The position numbers were made by a program, and so were the translations under genes. From Dehalococcoidia bacterium (GTDB taxonomy: Bacteria > Chloroflexota > Dehalococcoidia > Tepidiformales > Tepidiformaceae), in the NCBI GenBank assembly GCA_022827945.1, contig JAJEIT010000094.1, forward strand, positions 1 through 64,000: a stretch of 64,000 nt of DNA, given 5' to 3'. Shown here piece after piece: positions 47,035 through 56,949 of this stretch; the first letter of the stretch is position 1, and each line of letters begins with the position of its first letter. The notes beneath the pieces are model-generated. The model worked only from the letters and a program-made list of their open reading frames with translations. It did no database searches and was not told the DNA's origin.

Positions 47035-47880
47035 CTAATCCCCCGGCAGGAACTGGTTGAGCGCCGACAGCGCGTCTGCCTCCGTGAGCAGCGGCGGATG
47101 CGCCGCTCCCGTGACCTCGACCACCCGCGCGTCCGGATGCTCGCGACCCATCTTCGCGGCCGTCTCCTTGCTCAGGATGTCGCTGTGCTCGCCGCGCAGC
47201 ACGAGGATCGGGCACTTGATCGAGCGGTACTGCCGCCAGAGCTCGTCCTGCTCGGGCACGCCCATCCCCACGTGGCGGGCCGCCGGGTCCATCTTCCAGA
47301 CGTACAGCCCGTTATCGCTCAGCCGCACGTTCCAGCGCGCGTAGTCCTCGACCCGCTGGCTCGAGAGCCTCGCCGCTGCGGGGAAGTTCTCCTTGTAGTA
47401 GTTCACGACCGCCTTCAGATCGGGGAAGGCCGTGGGCGTCGAGTCGGTCCGGTCGCTGATGCGGTTGACGCCGCCGCCATCCACGTCCGGACCGATGTCG
47501 TTCATCACGAGCGCGGTCACGCGCTCCGGGTGGTGCGCCGCGTAGGCCATCGCGACCCCGCCGCCCATCGCCGTCCCCACAAGCGCGAAGCGCTGTATCC
47601 CCAGCGCCTCCCGCACGGCCTCGACGTCGGAGACGTAGACGCTCTGCGTGTACTCGTCGTGCGGTCCCCAGGCCGATTCGCCCCGGCCCCGGAAGTCCAG
47701 CGCGAACACCTGGAAGCGTTCCGCAAGCTCCGCGGCGGCGCGGTCGAACATCCGCGCCTGTCCCACCAGGTTGTGCAGCAGCACCACGCTGGGCGCCGAC
47801 GCTGAACCTCGCGCGATAAGGTGCTGCCGCAGCCCATTCGCTTCGACGAAAATGTCCCGGACCCCGAACGCACTCGTCAT
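47035..47880 (-). CDS. Alpha/beta-fold hydrolase
   Basis: VVLLHNLVGQARMFD; LDFRGRGES; ALVGTAMGGGVAMAYA. Confidence 0.85.
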   Translation of the reverse strand: MTSAFGVRDIFVEANGLRQHLIARGSASAPSVVLLHNLVGQARMFDRAAAELAERFQVFALDFRGRGESAWGPHDEYTQSVYVSDVEAVREALGIQRFALVGTAMGGGVAMAYAAHHPERVTALVMNDIGPDVDGGGVNRISDRTDSTPTAFPDLKAVVNYYKENFPAAARLSSQRVEDYARWNVRLSDNGLYVWKMDPAARHVGMGVPEQDELWRQYRSIKCPILVLRGEHSDILSKETAAKMGREHPDARVVEVTGAAHPPLLTEADALSALNQFLPGD

Positions 47881-47950
47881 GGCTCACCCCTACGACTATC
47901 GCTGCCTCGATTGTACGGAATCCCCGGCCGCCGGCATGTAAGCGCCCCGC

Positions 47951-48340
47951 TCAGAGCGGCTGCCGTCCTGCGTACCCCGTCTCGACCGGGTGCCAGTAGG
48001 CCAGCTCCGTCTCGCTCAGCTCGTAGCAGAGGAGCACGACGGCCCCGTCCCGCTCGTGGGGGAAGTCGATCAGCCCACGCTCCGGGTCCTTCATCTGGAT
48101 GCCCCAGCCGTCGAGCATCTCCATGCACTCCCGCAGCGTCTCCTCGTGGCGTTCCCTCGCCTCCTCGTCTCCTGGCGAGGGCAGCGCGATAGGGTGCCCG
48201 TCCGCCAGCGACGCCCGCCGCTGCGCCGCCTCCGCCGCCCGCGATCCACGCAGCTCCACGAACGCCTCGCGCAGCCGTTCCAGCACCGGCCGCACCTGCG
48301 GCAGCAGCGCCCGCGCCTCCTCCACGCTGAAGAGCCGCAC
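47951..48340 (-). CDS. DUF2203-like protein
   Basis: MRLFSVEEARALLPQVRPVLERL; GWGIQMKDPERGLIDFPHERDGAVVLLCYELSETELAYWHPVETGYAGRQPL. Confidence 0.75.
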   Translation of the reverse strand: MRLFSVEEARALLPQVRPVLERLREAFVELRGSRAAEAAQRRASLADGHPIALPSPGDEEARERHEETLRECMEMLDGWGIQMKDPERGLIDFPHERDGAVVLLCYELSETELAYWHPVETGYAGRQPL

Positions 48341-48341
48341 G

Positions 48342-49637
48342 TCAGACGAAGAGGTGGAGCGGCATCTGCTCCGGCAGGACCGTCTCCCCCGACTCGACCG
48401 CGTCCAGCCCCGCCAGCTCCTCCTCCACCCCCGGACCGACGATGACGTTCCGCCCGATCGTCATCCCCTCCGGCACCACCGCCCGCTTCCCCACGATCGA
48501 GATGCCGCAGTTCACGATGTCCGGGCGCTCCCGGTTCACCACCGACTCGTCCCCTGCCCCTACCGTTGCTCCCGCCCCCACGACCACGTCCTTGTCGAGA
48601 ATCGCCCGGTCCACCACCGCCCCCGAACGAACGACGGCGTCGTGGCAGACGATCGAGTCCCGCACGGTCGCCCCCGCCTCCACCACCACCCCCGGCGAGA
48701 TCACCGAGCGCTCCACGGCCCCGTCGATCTGCGCTCCCGGGGAGATGAGCGCGTCGTTCGGCGACGCTTTCGCTCCGAACCGCGCCGGTGTCTGGGAAAC
48801 CCGTGACGTTCGCAGGGGCGCGTCCGCATTCGCCAGGTTCAGCGGTGGGTACCGCTCGATCAGGTCCATGTTCGCCTGCCAGTACGCCTCGATCGTCCCC
48901 ACGTCCCGCCAGTAGTCGAGGTACTGGTACCCGAATACGCGCTTGCTCCCGAAGATGCGCGGCACGATGTCCCGGCCGAAGTCGTGCGAGCTTGCCGCAA
49001 GGCTCGCGTCCTCCTGGAGCGCCTCGATCAGCACGTCCCGCTTGAAGCAGTAGATCCCCATCGACACCCACGTCGACTTCGGCTTCGGTGGCTTCTCCTG
49101 GAAGTCGACCATCCGCCCGCTCGCGTCCAGCTCCAGCACGCCGAAGCGGTGCGCTTCCTCGATCGGCACGGAGTACACCCCGATCGTCACGTCTGCCTGC
49201 TGCCGCCGGTGGTAAGCCACCATGTTCCGGTACGACATCAGGTAGACATGGTCCGCCGAGAGGATCAGCACCTCCTCCGCGCGCGACTGCGCGATCAGGT
49301 AGAGGTTCTGGTAGACCGCATCCGCCGTGCCCTGGTACCAGTCCATGTCCGCCCGTCCCAGGTACGGCTGCAGGATCTCGATGTGGCGGTCCGGCGTGTC
49401 GTAGCCCCACGCCCGACCCGATCCGATGTGGTTCACCAGCGACCGCGGCCGGTACTGCGTCAGCACTGCCAGCTGGTCGATGTCACTCGCCGCGCAGTTG
49501 CTCAGCGCGAAGTCCACGATCCGGTACTGCCCGCCGAACACCACCGCCGGCTTCGCCCGCTGCTCCGAGAGCACCGAGAGCCGGTCGCCCTGCCCGCCCG
49601 CCAGGATCAGCGCGAGCACGTCCTGCATGGCCCGCAT
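48342..49637 (-). CDS. glgC: Glucose-1-phosphate adenylyltransferase
   Basis: ALILAGGQGDRLSVLSEQRAKPAVVFGGQYRIVDFALSNC; YLGRADMDWYQGTADAVYQNL. Confidence 0.92.
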   Translation of the reverse strand: MRAMQDVLALILAGGQGDRLSVLSEQRAKPAVVFGGQYRIVDFALSNCAASDIDQLAVLTQYRPRSLVNHIGSGRAWGYDTPDRHIEILQPYLGRADMDWYQGTADAVYQNLYLIAQSRAEEVLILSADHVYLMSYRNMVAYHRRQQADVTIGVYSVPIEEAHRFGVLELDASGRMVDFQEKPPKPKSTWVSMGIYCFKRDVLIEALQEDASLAASSHDFGRDIVPRIFGSKRVFGYQYLDYWRDVGTIEAYWQANMDLIERYPPLNLANADAPLRTSRVSQTPARFGAKASPNDALISPGAQIDGAVERSVISPGVVVEAGATVRDSIVCHDAVVRSGAVVDRAILDKDVVVGAGATVGAGDESVVNRERPDIVNCGISIVGKRAVVPEGMTIGRNVIVGPGVEEELAGLDAVESGETVLPEQMPLHLFV

Positions 49638-49689
49638 TGTAGACGCCTCGAACGGCGGACCTTGTGCCCCGAACGGCTATGCTGAAGCA

Positions 49690-51393
49690 GTGAGGTTCTG
49701 CCGAGTCGCCCTCGCCCAGCTCAACACCACCGTCGGCGACATCGATGGCAACTGCGCGCGCATCCGCGACGCCATCGCCGCCGCCCGCGAGGCCGACGCT
49801 GCCATCGTCGCCTTCCCCGAGCTCGCCGTGACGGGCTACCCCCCCGAGGACCTGCTCCTGCGCCCCTCCTTCTGCGAGGCCTCCCGCCGGGCCACCGCCG
49901 CCCTCGCCCCCGAGACCGACGGCATCGTCGCCGTCGTCGGCTTCGTCGACCCTGCTGATGACGCCCCCTTCAACGCCGCTGCTGTCTTCGTCGACGGCCG
50001 CTGGGCCGACACGTACCACAAGCGCCTCCTGCCGAACTACGGCGTCTTCGACGAGGAGCGCTACTTCGCGCCGGGGAGCACGACGCCCGTGTACCGCGCC
50101 GGTGACCTCACCTTCGGCGTCAGCATCTGCGAGGACATCTGGGAGGCGGACGGCCCCGTCTCCGGCATGGCCCTCGGCGGCGCCGAGCTCTGCGTCAACA
50201 TCAACGCCTCCCCCTACCACCGCGGGCGCGGCGCCGAGCGAGCGCGCATGCTCTCAACCCGCGCCGCCGACAACGGCATTGCCATCGCCTACGTCAACGC
50301 CGTCGGCGGGCAGGACGAGCTGGTGTTCGATGGGGATTCCATCGTCCTCGACGCCCGCGGCGAGGTGGTCGCTACCGCCCCCCAGTTCCGCGACGAGCTC
50401 ACCGTCGTCGATGTCGAGCTGGGCGAAGCCGTCCAGTCCCGGGAGGGCGGTGACCTGGGCGGTATTCGAGAGGTCGACTTGGCCTTCTCGCCGAACCTCA
50501 CAGCCCCCGCCGAGCCCGCCCGCCCCCACACCCCGCCCCTTCCCGACGAGGCCGAGGTCTGGGAGGCGCTCGTCCTCGGCACGCGCGACTACCTCCACAA
50601 GACAGGCTTCACCCGCGCCTACATCGGCCTCTCCGGCGGCATCGACTCCAGCGTCGTCGCCGCCGTAGCCGTCGACGCGCTCGGCCCCGAGAACGTGACC
50701 GGTGTCTCCATGCCCAGCCGCTTCTCCAGCGACCACTCCCGCAACGACGCCCGCGACCTCGCCGCGAACCTCGGCATCGAGTACCTCAGCATCCCCATCG
50801 AGCCCGCCCACGCCGCCATGCTCGAGATGCTCGCCGGCGCCTTCGACGGCTCCGAGCCCGGCCTCGCCGAGGAGAACCTCCAGTCGCGTCAGCGCGGGAA
50901 CATCCTCATGAGTCTGGCCAACAAGTTCGGCGCGCTCGTCCTCACCACCGGCAACAAGAGCGAGATGGCCACCGGCTACGCCACCCTCTACGGCGACATG
51001 GCCGGCGGCTTCGCCGTCCTCAAGGACGTGCCCAAGACGCTCACCTACGCCATCGCCCGCTGGCGCAACGAGGCCGCCGGACGCTCCCTCATCCCCCAGT
51101 CGGTGCTCGACAAGCCTCCCAGCGCCGAGCTCCGCCCCGATCAGCTCGACGCCGACTCCCTGCCCCCCTACGACGTGCTCGACCCCATCCTCGAGGCCTA
51201 CGTCGAAGGCGACCGGAGCGGCCCCGAGATCGTCGCCATGGGCTTCGACGAGGCCACCGTTCGCCACATCCTCGCCCTCGTCGACGGCAACGAGTACAAG
51301 CGCCGCCAGTCCCCACCCGGCGTCAAGATCACCCCCCGCGCCTTCGGCCGCGACCGCCGCCTTCCCATCGCCAACCGCTACCGCGACTGGTAG
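49690..51393 (+). CDS. nadE: Glutamine-dependent NAD+ synthetase
   Basis: Nitrilase domain (FPELAVTGYPPEDLL) plus synthetase domain (GLSGGIDSSVVAAVAVDALG); LTTGNKSEMATGYATLYGDMAGGFAVLKD. Confidence 0.95.
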   Translation: MRFCRVALAQLNTTVGDIDGNCARIRDAIAAAREADAAIVAFPELAVTGYPPEDLLLRPSFCEASRRATAALAPETDGIVAVVGFVDPADDAPFNAAAVFVDGRWADTYHKRLLPNYGVFDEERYFAPGSTTPVYRAGDLTFGVSICEDIWEADGPVSGMALGGAELCVNINASPYHRGRGAERARMLSTRAADNGIAIAYVNAVGGQDELVFDGDSIVLDARGEVVATAPQFRDELTVVDVELGEAVQSREGGDLGGIREVDLAFSPNLTAPAEPARPHTPPLPDEAEVWEALVLGTRDYLHKTGFTRAYIGLSGGIDSSVVAAVAVDALGPENVTGVSMPSRFSSDHSRNDARDLAANLGIEYLSIPIEPAHAAMLEMLAGAFDGSEPGLAEENLQSRQRGNILMSLANKFGALVLTTGNKSEMATGYATLYGDMAGGFAVLKDVPKTLTYAIARWRNEAAGRSLIPQSVLDKPPSAELRPDQLDADSLPPYDVLDPILEAYVEGDRSGPEIVAMGFDEATVRHILALVDGNEYKRRQSPPGVKITPRAFGRDRRLPIANRYRDW

Positions 51394-51400
51394 CCCCGAC

Positions 51401-51811
51401 CTACGCCTCCAGACGCCCCGCCAGCTCCTCCCCCGACACCCCGAGGTCCTCCCAGAACGCCGGGTTCACCTCGCCCGACGCGATCATTCCCCGTGCAATG
51501 ACCAGCGCGTCGATCGTCGTGCCGCCCTCGGCGCGTAGCGCCCCCGCCGTCATGTTCAGCGCCTGACGCAGGTTCGGTGCCGGCATCACCCGGTCGGAGA
51601 GCGGTGAGCTTCCCTCACCGTGGACCGCCCGCAGCGCGTTCTCGAGTGCATGCGGCTCGGGCAGCCCCGGTCGCCCCTCCTCGCGCAGTACGCTCAGCGC
51701 CCCCGCCAGCAGGAACTCGACACTCTCGATGGCGACGTTCAGGTCCGCCGCCATCCGCTCGCCTTCCGCCAGCGCCAGCTCGCCGTCCGCCGAGAGCCGT
51801 ATCTCCGCCAT
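51401..51811 (-). CDS. Conserved-looking hypothetical protein
   Basis: Intact 136 aa ORF between nadE and recJ; no family recognised. Confidence 0.45.
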   Translation of the reverse strand: MAEIRLSADGELALAEGERMAADLNVAIESVEFLLAGALSVLREEGRPGLPEPHALENALRAVHGEGSSPLSDRVMPAPNLRQALNMTAGALRAEGGTTIDALVIARGMIASGEVNPAFWEDLGVSGEELAGRLEA

Positions 51812-51842
51812 GCCCCGAGTCTACCGCCTGCGCAGCGGCGGT

Positions 51843-51872
51843 CATTCACCGCCTACTAACCACCAACCACCA
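51843..51872. repeat. Third 7-bp-period repeat (AACCACC type) at the recJ 3' end
   Basis: cattcaccgcctactaaccaccaaccaccagc. Confidence 0.6.
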
Positions 51873-53559
51873 GCGGCCTCCGCTCGGCGCTCGGCGCGAA
51901 GTCCAGCACTTCCAGCTCCATCCGCTCCCCCCGCCACTCGCGGCTCAGCGAGTAGACGATGTCCAGCTCGTCCGCGAGCTCCGCCTCCCCCATGCGGAAC
52001 GCGATTCCCGGCCACGTCGACGCGCCCTCGCGCACCTTCAGCTTCAGGTGGCTCCCGTCCGACCCCACCCGGCGGCTGTCGCGAAGCTCCACGTTGCGGC
52101 TCAGCAGCACCGGGCGCCGGTTGCCGTGGCCGCACGGTTCGAACTGCGTCAGCCCCCGGATCTCGACGCCCGACAGGTCCGCAAGGGACGCCTCCGCATC
52201 GATCGTCATCGAGGGGCGCAGGTCCTCCGGCGCGAGCTGCTCCGCCGCCGTGTTCACGATGCGCGCCTTGAATTCCTCCAGGTGCTCGTTCCGGATCGTG
52301 AACCCCGCCGCCGCCCGGTGGCCGCCGTGACGGACCAGCAGATCCGCCTCTTTCCGGATCGCCTTCACGATGTCGAAGTCGCCGAAGGTGCGCGCGCTCG
52401 CCCGGCTCGTCTCCGGGCCCTGCTCGTACACGATCGCCGGGCGGCTGCGCGCCTCCACCAGCCTCCCCGCGATGATCCCAATGATTCCCGCGTGCATCCG
52501 CTCGCTCCCGACCATCGTCAGCGGGTCGTCGCTCGCCCCCAGCAGCGCCTCCGCTTCCAGCAACCCCTGTTCGCACTCCTCCTGGCGCTGCCGGTTGAGC
52601 ACGTCCAGCTCCTCCGCGATCTGCCGCGCCGCCAGCGGGTTGTCCGCCAGCAGCAGGTCGAGCGCCGTGCGCGCGTGCTTCATCCGGCCCGCCGCGTTCA
52701 GCCGCGGGCCCAGCCCGAACCCGAGCGTCTCCGAACGGATGCGGTCCGCGCTCGTGCCTGCGATTCCCGCCAGCGCCTCCACCCCGGGGCGTGGCGACGT
52801 CCGCATGAACTCCAGCCCCGACGCCACGATCGCGCGGTTCTCGTCTTCCAGCGGCGCCACGTCCACCACCGTCCCCAGCGCCACCAGGTCGAGGAAGTCC
52901 CGCTCCGGTAGCTCCCGCCCCAGCGACCCGTACAGCGCCTGCAGGAAGCGGTAGGACACGCCCACCGCCGCCAATTCCGTGAACGGGTACGGGGACCCCT
53001 CCCGCTTCGGGTTGATGACCGCCAGCGCCTCCGGCAGCTCCGAGGGCACCGTGTGGTGATCGAGCACGATTGCGTCCATCCCCAGGCTGTTCGCGTGCGC
53101 CACCTCCGCCACCGAGCTCGTGCCGCAGTCCGCGCTGATGAGCAGCCCGGCCCCCGCCTCCCGCAGCTCGTCCACTGCCCCGACGTTCAGGCCGTACCCC
53201 TCGCGGAAGCGGTCCGGCAGGTACGGGATGGTGATCGCCCCGAGCCGTTCCAGCGCCAGCTTCAGGAGCGCGATCGACGTCACCCCGTCGACATCGAAGT
53301 CGCCGAACAGCGCGATCGGCTCGCGTGCGTCGATCGCGTCTCGCGTGCGCCGCAGCGCGGACTCCATCCCCGGCAGCAGGAGGGGGTCGTGCCGCGCCTC
53401 CAGGTGGGGCTTGTAGAAGCGCTCCGCCGCCTCCCGCGTCGTAATCCCGCGCGCCGCCAGCACCGTGCCCACGACGGGAGGCAGGTTGGGGAGCCGTTCC
53501 TGGTGGGCGAATGCGCGGCGCAGCTTCCAGTGCGGGGTTGGCTGCGCCGGCCCTGTCAT
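51856..53559 (-). CDS. recJ: Single-stranded-DNA-specific exonuclease RecJ
   Basis: ALFGDFDVDGVTSIALL; LISADCGTSS; DAIVLDHHTVPSELP; HGGHRAAAGFTI. Confidence 0.94.
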   Translation of the reverse strand: MTGPAQPTPHWKLRRAFAHQERLPNLPPVVGTVLAARGITTREAAERFYKPHLEARHDPLLLPGMESALRRTRDAIDAREPIALFGDFDVDGVTSIALLKLALERLGAITIPYLPDRFREGYGLNVGAVDELREAGAGLLISADCGTSSVAEVAHANSLGMDAIVLDHHTVPSELPEALAVINPKREGSPYPFTELAAVGVSYRFLQALYGSLGRELPERDFLDLVALGTVVDVAPLEDENRAIVASGLEFMRTSPRPGVEALAGIAGTSADRIRSETLGFGLGPRLNAAGRMKHARTALDLLLADNPLAARQIAEELDVLNRQRQEECEQGLLEAEALLGASDDPLTMVGSERMHAGIIGIIAGRLVEARSRPAIVYEQGPETSRASARTFGDFDIVKAIRKEADLLVRHGGHRAAAGFTIRNEHLEEFKARIVNTAAEQLAPEDLRPSMTIDAEASLADLSGVEIRGLTQFEPCGHGNRRPVLLSRNVELRDSRRVGSDGSHLKLKVREGASTWPGIAFRMGEAELADELDIVYSLSREWRGERMELEVLDFAPSAERRPLVVGG

Positions 53560-54800
53560 GTCGAGCGCGCGTGCTGGCGGAAGACGAGCGAGCTGTTGTG
53601 CCCCCCGAACCCGAACGCGTTCGTCATCACCGCCCGCAGCGGCGCCGATCGCGCGGTGTTCGGGACGTAGTCAAGGTCGCAGTCCGGGTCGGGTGTCTCG
53701 TAGTTGATCGTGGGCGGAATGGCGCTGTGCTGGAGCGCCAGCACCGAGATGCCCGCCTCCACCGCGCCCGCCGCCCCCAGCAGGTGCCCCATCGCCGACT
53801 TCGTCGAGCTCATCGGGAGCGTGTACGCGTACTCCCCGAAGACCCGCTTCGCCGCCATCGTCTCGAACTTGTCGTTGAGCGGGGTCGAGGTGCCGTGTGC
53901 GTTCAGGTAGTCGATGTCGTCGGGTGTCGCCCCCGCATCCTCCAGCGCGGCCTGCATCGCCAGCACCGCCCCCGAGGCGTTCTCCGCCGGCTGCGTCACG
54001 TGGAAGGCGTCGCTCGTCGCGCCGTAGCCCGCCAGTTCGGCCAGCACCGGCGCCCCGCGCGCCAGCGCATGCTCCTCGTCCTCCAGCAACAGGACGCCCG
54101 CCCCCTCGCCGATGACAAAACCGTCGCGGTTCAGGTCGAAGGGCCGCGAAGCCGTCTCCGGGTCGCGCGATTCCGTCAGCGCCTTCGCCGCCGCGAAGCC
54201 CGCCACCACCAGCGGTGAGATCGCCGCTTCCGTGCCTCCCGCGACCGCCACGTCCACGTCCCCGCGCCTGATCATCGCCGCGCCCGTCCCGATCGCGTCG
54301 GCGCCGCTCGCGCAGGCGCTCGTCACGGAGAAGTTCACGCCCTTCGCTCCGAGCCGGATGCTGAGCTGGCCCGAGGCCATGTCCGGCAGCATCTGCGTCA
54401 TCAAGAACGGGCTTACGCGGTTGGGCCCGCGCTCGCGCAGGACTACCTCCTCCCGCGCCATCGACAGCACGCCTCCGACCGCCGTCCCGATGATCGTCGC
54501 TACCCGATGTCCGTCGTCGCCGGGCGTCTCGTAGTCGGCCTGCCGCAGGGCCTCGTCGGCGGCCACGAACGCAAGCTGCGTGAAGCGGTCCGCGCGCCGC
54601 GCTTCCTTGCGCTGCATGAAGTCGGTGGGGTCGAAGTCCTTGACCTCCCCCGCCACCACGTCCCCGAAGCGCTCGTCTTCGAATTGTGTGACAAGCCCCA
54701 CGCCCGAACGCCCCGCCAGGAGCGCATCCCAGGTGGCATGTGAGTCAAGGCCGAGCGGCGTGACCATGCCCAGACCGGTAACGACGACGCGTCTGCTCAT
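53556..54800 (-). CDS. fabF: Beta-ketoacyl-ACP synthase II
   Basis: RRVVVTGLGMVTPLG; VTSACASGADAIGTGAAMIRRGD; NAHGTSTPLNDKFE; STKSAMGHLLGAAGAVEA. Confidence 0.95.
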   Translation of the reverse strand: MSRRVVVTGLGMVTPLGLDSHATWDALLAGRSGVGLVTQFEDERFGDVVAGEVKDFDPTDFMQRKEARRADRFTQLAFVAADEALRQADYETPGDDGHRVATIIGTAVGGVLSMAREEVVLRERGPNRVSPFLMTQMLPDMASGQLSIRLGAKGVNFSVTSACASGADAIGTGAAMIRRGDVDVAVAGGTEAAISPLVVAGFAAAKALTESRDPETASRPFDLNRDGFVIGEGAGVLLLEDEEHALARGAPVLAELAGYGATSDAFHVTQPAENASGAVLAMQAALEDAGATPDDIDYLNAHGTSTPLNDKFETMAAKRVFGEYAYTLPMSSTKSAMGHLLGAAGAVEAGISVLALQHSAIPPTINYETPDPDCDLDYVPNTARSAPLRAVMTNAFGFGGHNSSLVFRQHARST

Positions 54801-54828
54801 GCCTGCCCTGCCGGGGCGCGAGTATACA

Positions 54829-56391
54829 TCAGCCCTCGCCGAGCTCCCGGACGACACCGGGAAGCCGCGCGGCGATTTCCCCCGCCAGCAGGCCGCCACC
54901 GCCGTACTCGCTGCGCAGCGCCTCGCCCACGGCCGCGTGCAGGTACACCCCGAGGCTGGCTGCGTCGAAGGGACTCAATCCCTGCCCCAGGTACGCGCCG
55001 ATCATTCCCGCGAGCACGTCGCCGCTGCCGGCCGTGGCCAGCAACGGGTTCGCGAACGGCGAGATGCGCGCCCGCCCTTCCGCGTTCGCCACCACCGTGT
55101 GCGCCCCCTTCAGCACGACCGTGCAGCCGTACCGCCCTGCTGCCTCCCGCGCCGCCCCGACGCGGTTGGCCTGCACCTCGGCCACGCTCGACCCCAGCAG
55201 CCGCGCCATCTCCCCCGGGTGCGGTGTGAGCACGGCGTCGTCGGGGGTGCGTTCGGCTCCGTCCTCCAGGACCGCCAGCACGTTCAGCGCGTCCGCGTCG
55301 ATCACGACCCGTCCCGCCACGTCCTCCGCCGTGTCCGGCAGCAGCGCCCAGACCAGCGCCTGCGTCTCACCCGTGTGCCCCAGCCCCGGTCCGACCACGC
55401 CCGCATCGAACCCCGTCCACTCTCGCCGCAGTGCCACCGCCGCCTCCCCCGCGAGTCCGCCGTCGTCCGCCGCTTCCTGCGGGAGCCACGTCGCTTCCGC
55501 CGCCCCCGCCGCGATCGAGTCGATGACCGGCTCCGGGCAGGCGATCGTCACGAGTCCCGCCCCCGCCCGGTAGGCCGCCGTCGCGGCCAGCGCGGGGGCG
55601 CCCCGGTACCGTGAGCAGCCCCCCACCACGAGCACCTTCCCGAACGTACCCTTGTTCGCGTCCTCCGGGCGCGCGGGCAGCGCCTCGCGCGTCCACCGCG
55701 ACGTGATCAGCTCAAGCGACGCCGCCTCCATCGCCTCCGCCGGAATCCCGATGTCGACCACCTGTACCCGCCCCACCACGCCGCTCCCCATCGCCTGGTA
55801 CATCCCGACTTTCGGGAGCCCGAACGTGACCGTCACGTCCGCCGCCACCGTCAATTCGTCGACCCCGCCCCCATCCGCGTCCAGCCCCGTGGGCAGGTCG
55901 ACCGCAAGCACCTTCGGCGGCTGCGAGCCCGCCCGGGCGCCGGCCAGCGCCGCCAGCGCCTCGCCGATCGGCTCGTCTGCCGTCAGTGGGCGCGCCTTCC
56001 CCACCCCCAGCAACGCGTCGACCACGAGGTCGGCGTCTCGCATGCGTTCAAGCGCCGCCGCGACATCATCCCCTTCCGCGATCGCCATCTCCCGCACTGT
56101 CAGTTGCTCCCGGTTCGAGTCCTCCGAGCGCCCCCGTGGCGCGACCACCACAACCTCCGCCCCCCAGTCGTGCAGGTGTCGCGCCGCCACGAGCCCGTCC
56201 CCGCCGTTGTTCCCCGGCCCCGCCAGCACGACGATCTGCCGGCCCTCGAGCGTTCCCAGCAGCATCCAGGCTTCCTGGGCGGAAGCCAGCCCCGCCTCCT
56301 CCATGAGCTGCGCCTCGCTCGCCCCAGCCTCGATGGCGGCGCGCTCCATCGCACGCATCTCCGCGACGGTTACCAGCTTCACGAGAGGCAC
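54829..56391 (-). CDS. nnrD: Bifunctional NAD(P)H-hydrate epimerase/dehydratase
   Basis: VLAGPGNNGGDGLVAARHLHDWG; VGGCSRYRGAPALAATAAYRAGAGLVT; LTPHPGEMARLLG; TAGSGDVLAGMIGAYLGQGL. Confidence 0.94.
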   Translation of the reverse strand: MPLVKLVTVAEMRAMERAAIEAGASEAQLMEEAGLASAQEAWMLLGTLEGRQIVVLAGPGNNGGDGLVAARHLHDWGAEVVVVAPRGRSEDSNREQLTVREMAIAEGDDVAAALERMRDADLVVDALLGVGKARPLTADEPIGEALAALAGARAGSQPPKVLAVDLPTGLDADGGGVDELTVAADVTVTFGLPKVGMYQAMGSGVVGRVQVVDIGIPAEAMEAASLELITSRWTREALPARPEDANKGTFGKVLVVGGCSRYRGAPALAATAAYRAGAGLVTIACPEPVIDSIAAGAAEATWLPQEAADDGGLAGEAAVALRREWTGFDAGVVGPGLGHTGETQALVWALLPDTAEDVAGRVVIDADALNVLAVLEDGAERTPDDAVLTPHPGEMARLLGSSVAEVQANRVGAAREAAGRYGCTVVLKGAHTVVANAEGRARISPFANPLLATAGSGDVLAGMIGAYLGQGLSPFDAASLGVYLHAAVGEALRSEYGGGGLLAGEIAARLPGVVRELGEG

Positions 56392-56449
56392 TCCTTGCCT
56401 GACCCAGGCTTGAGTCGGGCGATGGCGCCAACAGATGGTGCTTGGAGGT

Positions 56450-56896
56450 TCAACGCAGACCCTCCTCGCGCACGAGCCGTTGCGCGGTCTCGCCCATGCG
56501 CGGCGTGTCCTCCGCCTCGGTCAGCGCCCGTTCCCCCACGACCGAGGCCATCGCGAACTCCTTCGAGTGCGTCAGGCTGATGTCGAGTCCCCGCAATTCG
56601 ATGCGTTCCGCCCGGCCCGCGCCCCGCCGGTACAGGAACACGAGCGGCTTCCCCCGGCGGTTGGGCAGGATCTCGATGTCGCGCCACCCGACGCCGCGCA
56701 CCCCCGTGCCCAGCGCCTTCATCACCGCCTCCTTGGCGGCGAACCGGGCTGCGAGCTCCGGCACGCGGCCGCGGCAGTGGCGCACCTCGTCCTCGGTGTA
56801 GACGCGCCGCAGGAAGCGCTCGCCGTGCCGGTCGAGCACCGCCCGCACGCGCGCGATCTCGATGATGTCGATGCCGTGGGCGAACTTTCGGGCCAC
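56450..56896 (-). CDS. acpS: Holo-[acyl-carrier-protein] synthase
   Basis: HGIDIIEIARVRAVLDRHGERFLRRVYTEDE; ARFAAKEAVMKALGTG; ISLTHSKEFAMASVV. Confidence 0.92.
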   Translation of the reverse strand: MARKFAHGIDIIEIARVRAVLDRHGERFLRRVYTEDEVRHCRGRVPELAARFAAKEAVMKALGTGVRGVGWRDIEILPNRRGKPLVFLYRRGAGRAERIELRGLDISLTHSKEFAMASVVGERALTEAEDTPRMGETAQRLVREEGLR

Positions 56897-56949
56897 GGAA
56901 TGATCCTAGCCCCTCGCCCTTCCCCACGCCCGGACCGTACCCTTGGCGC

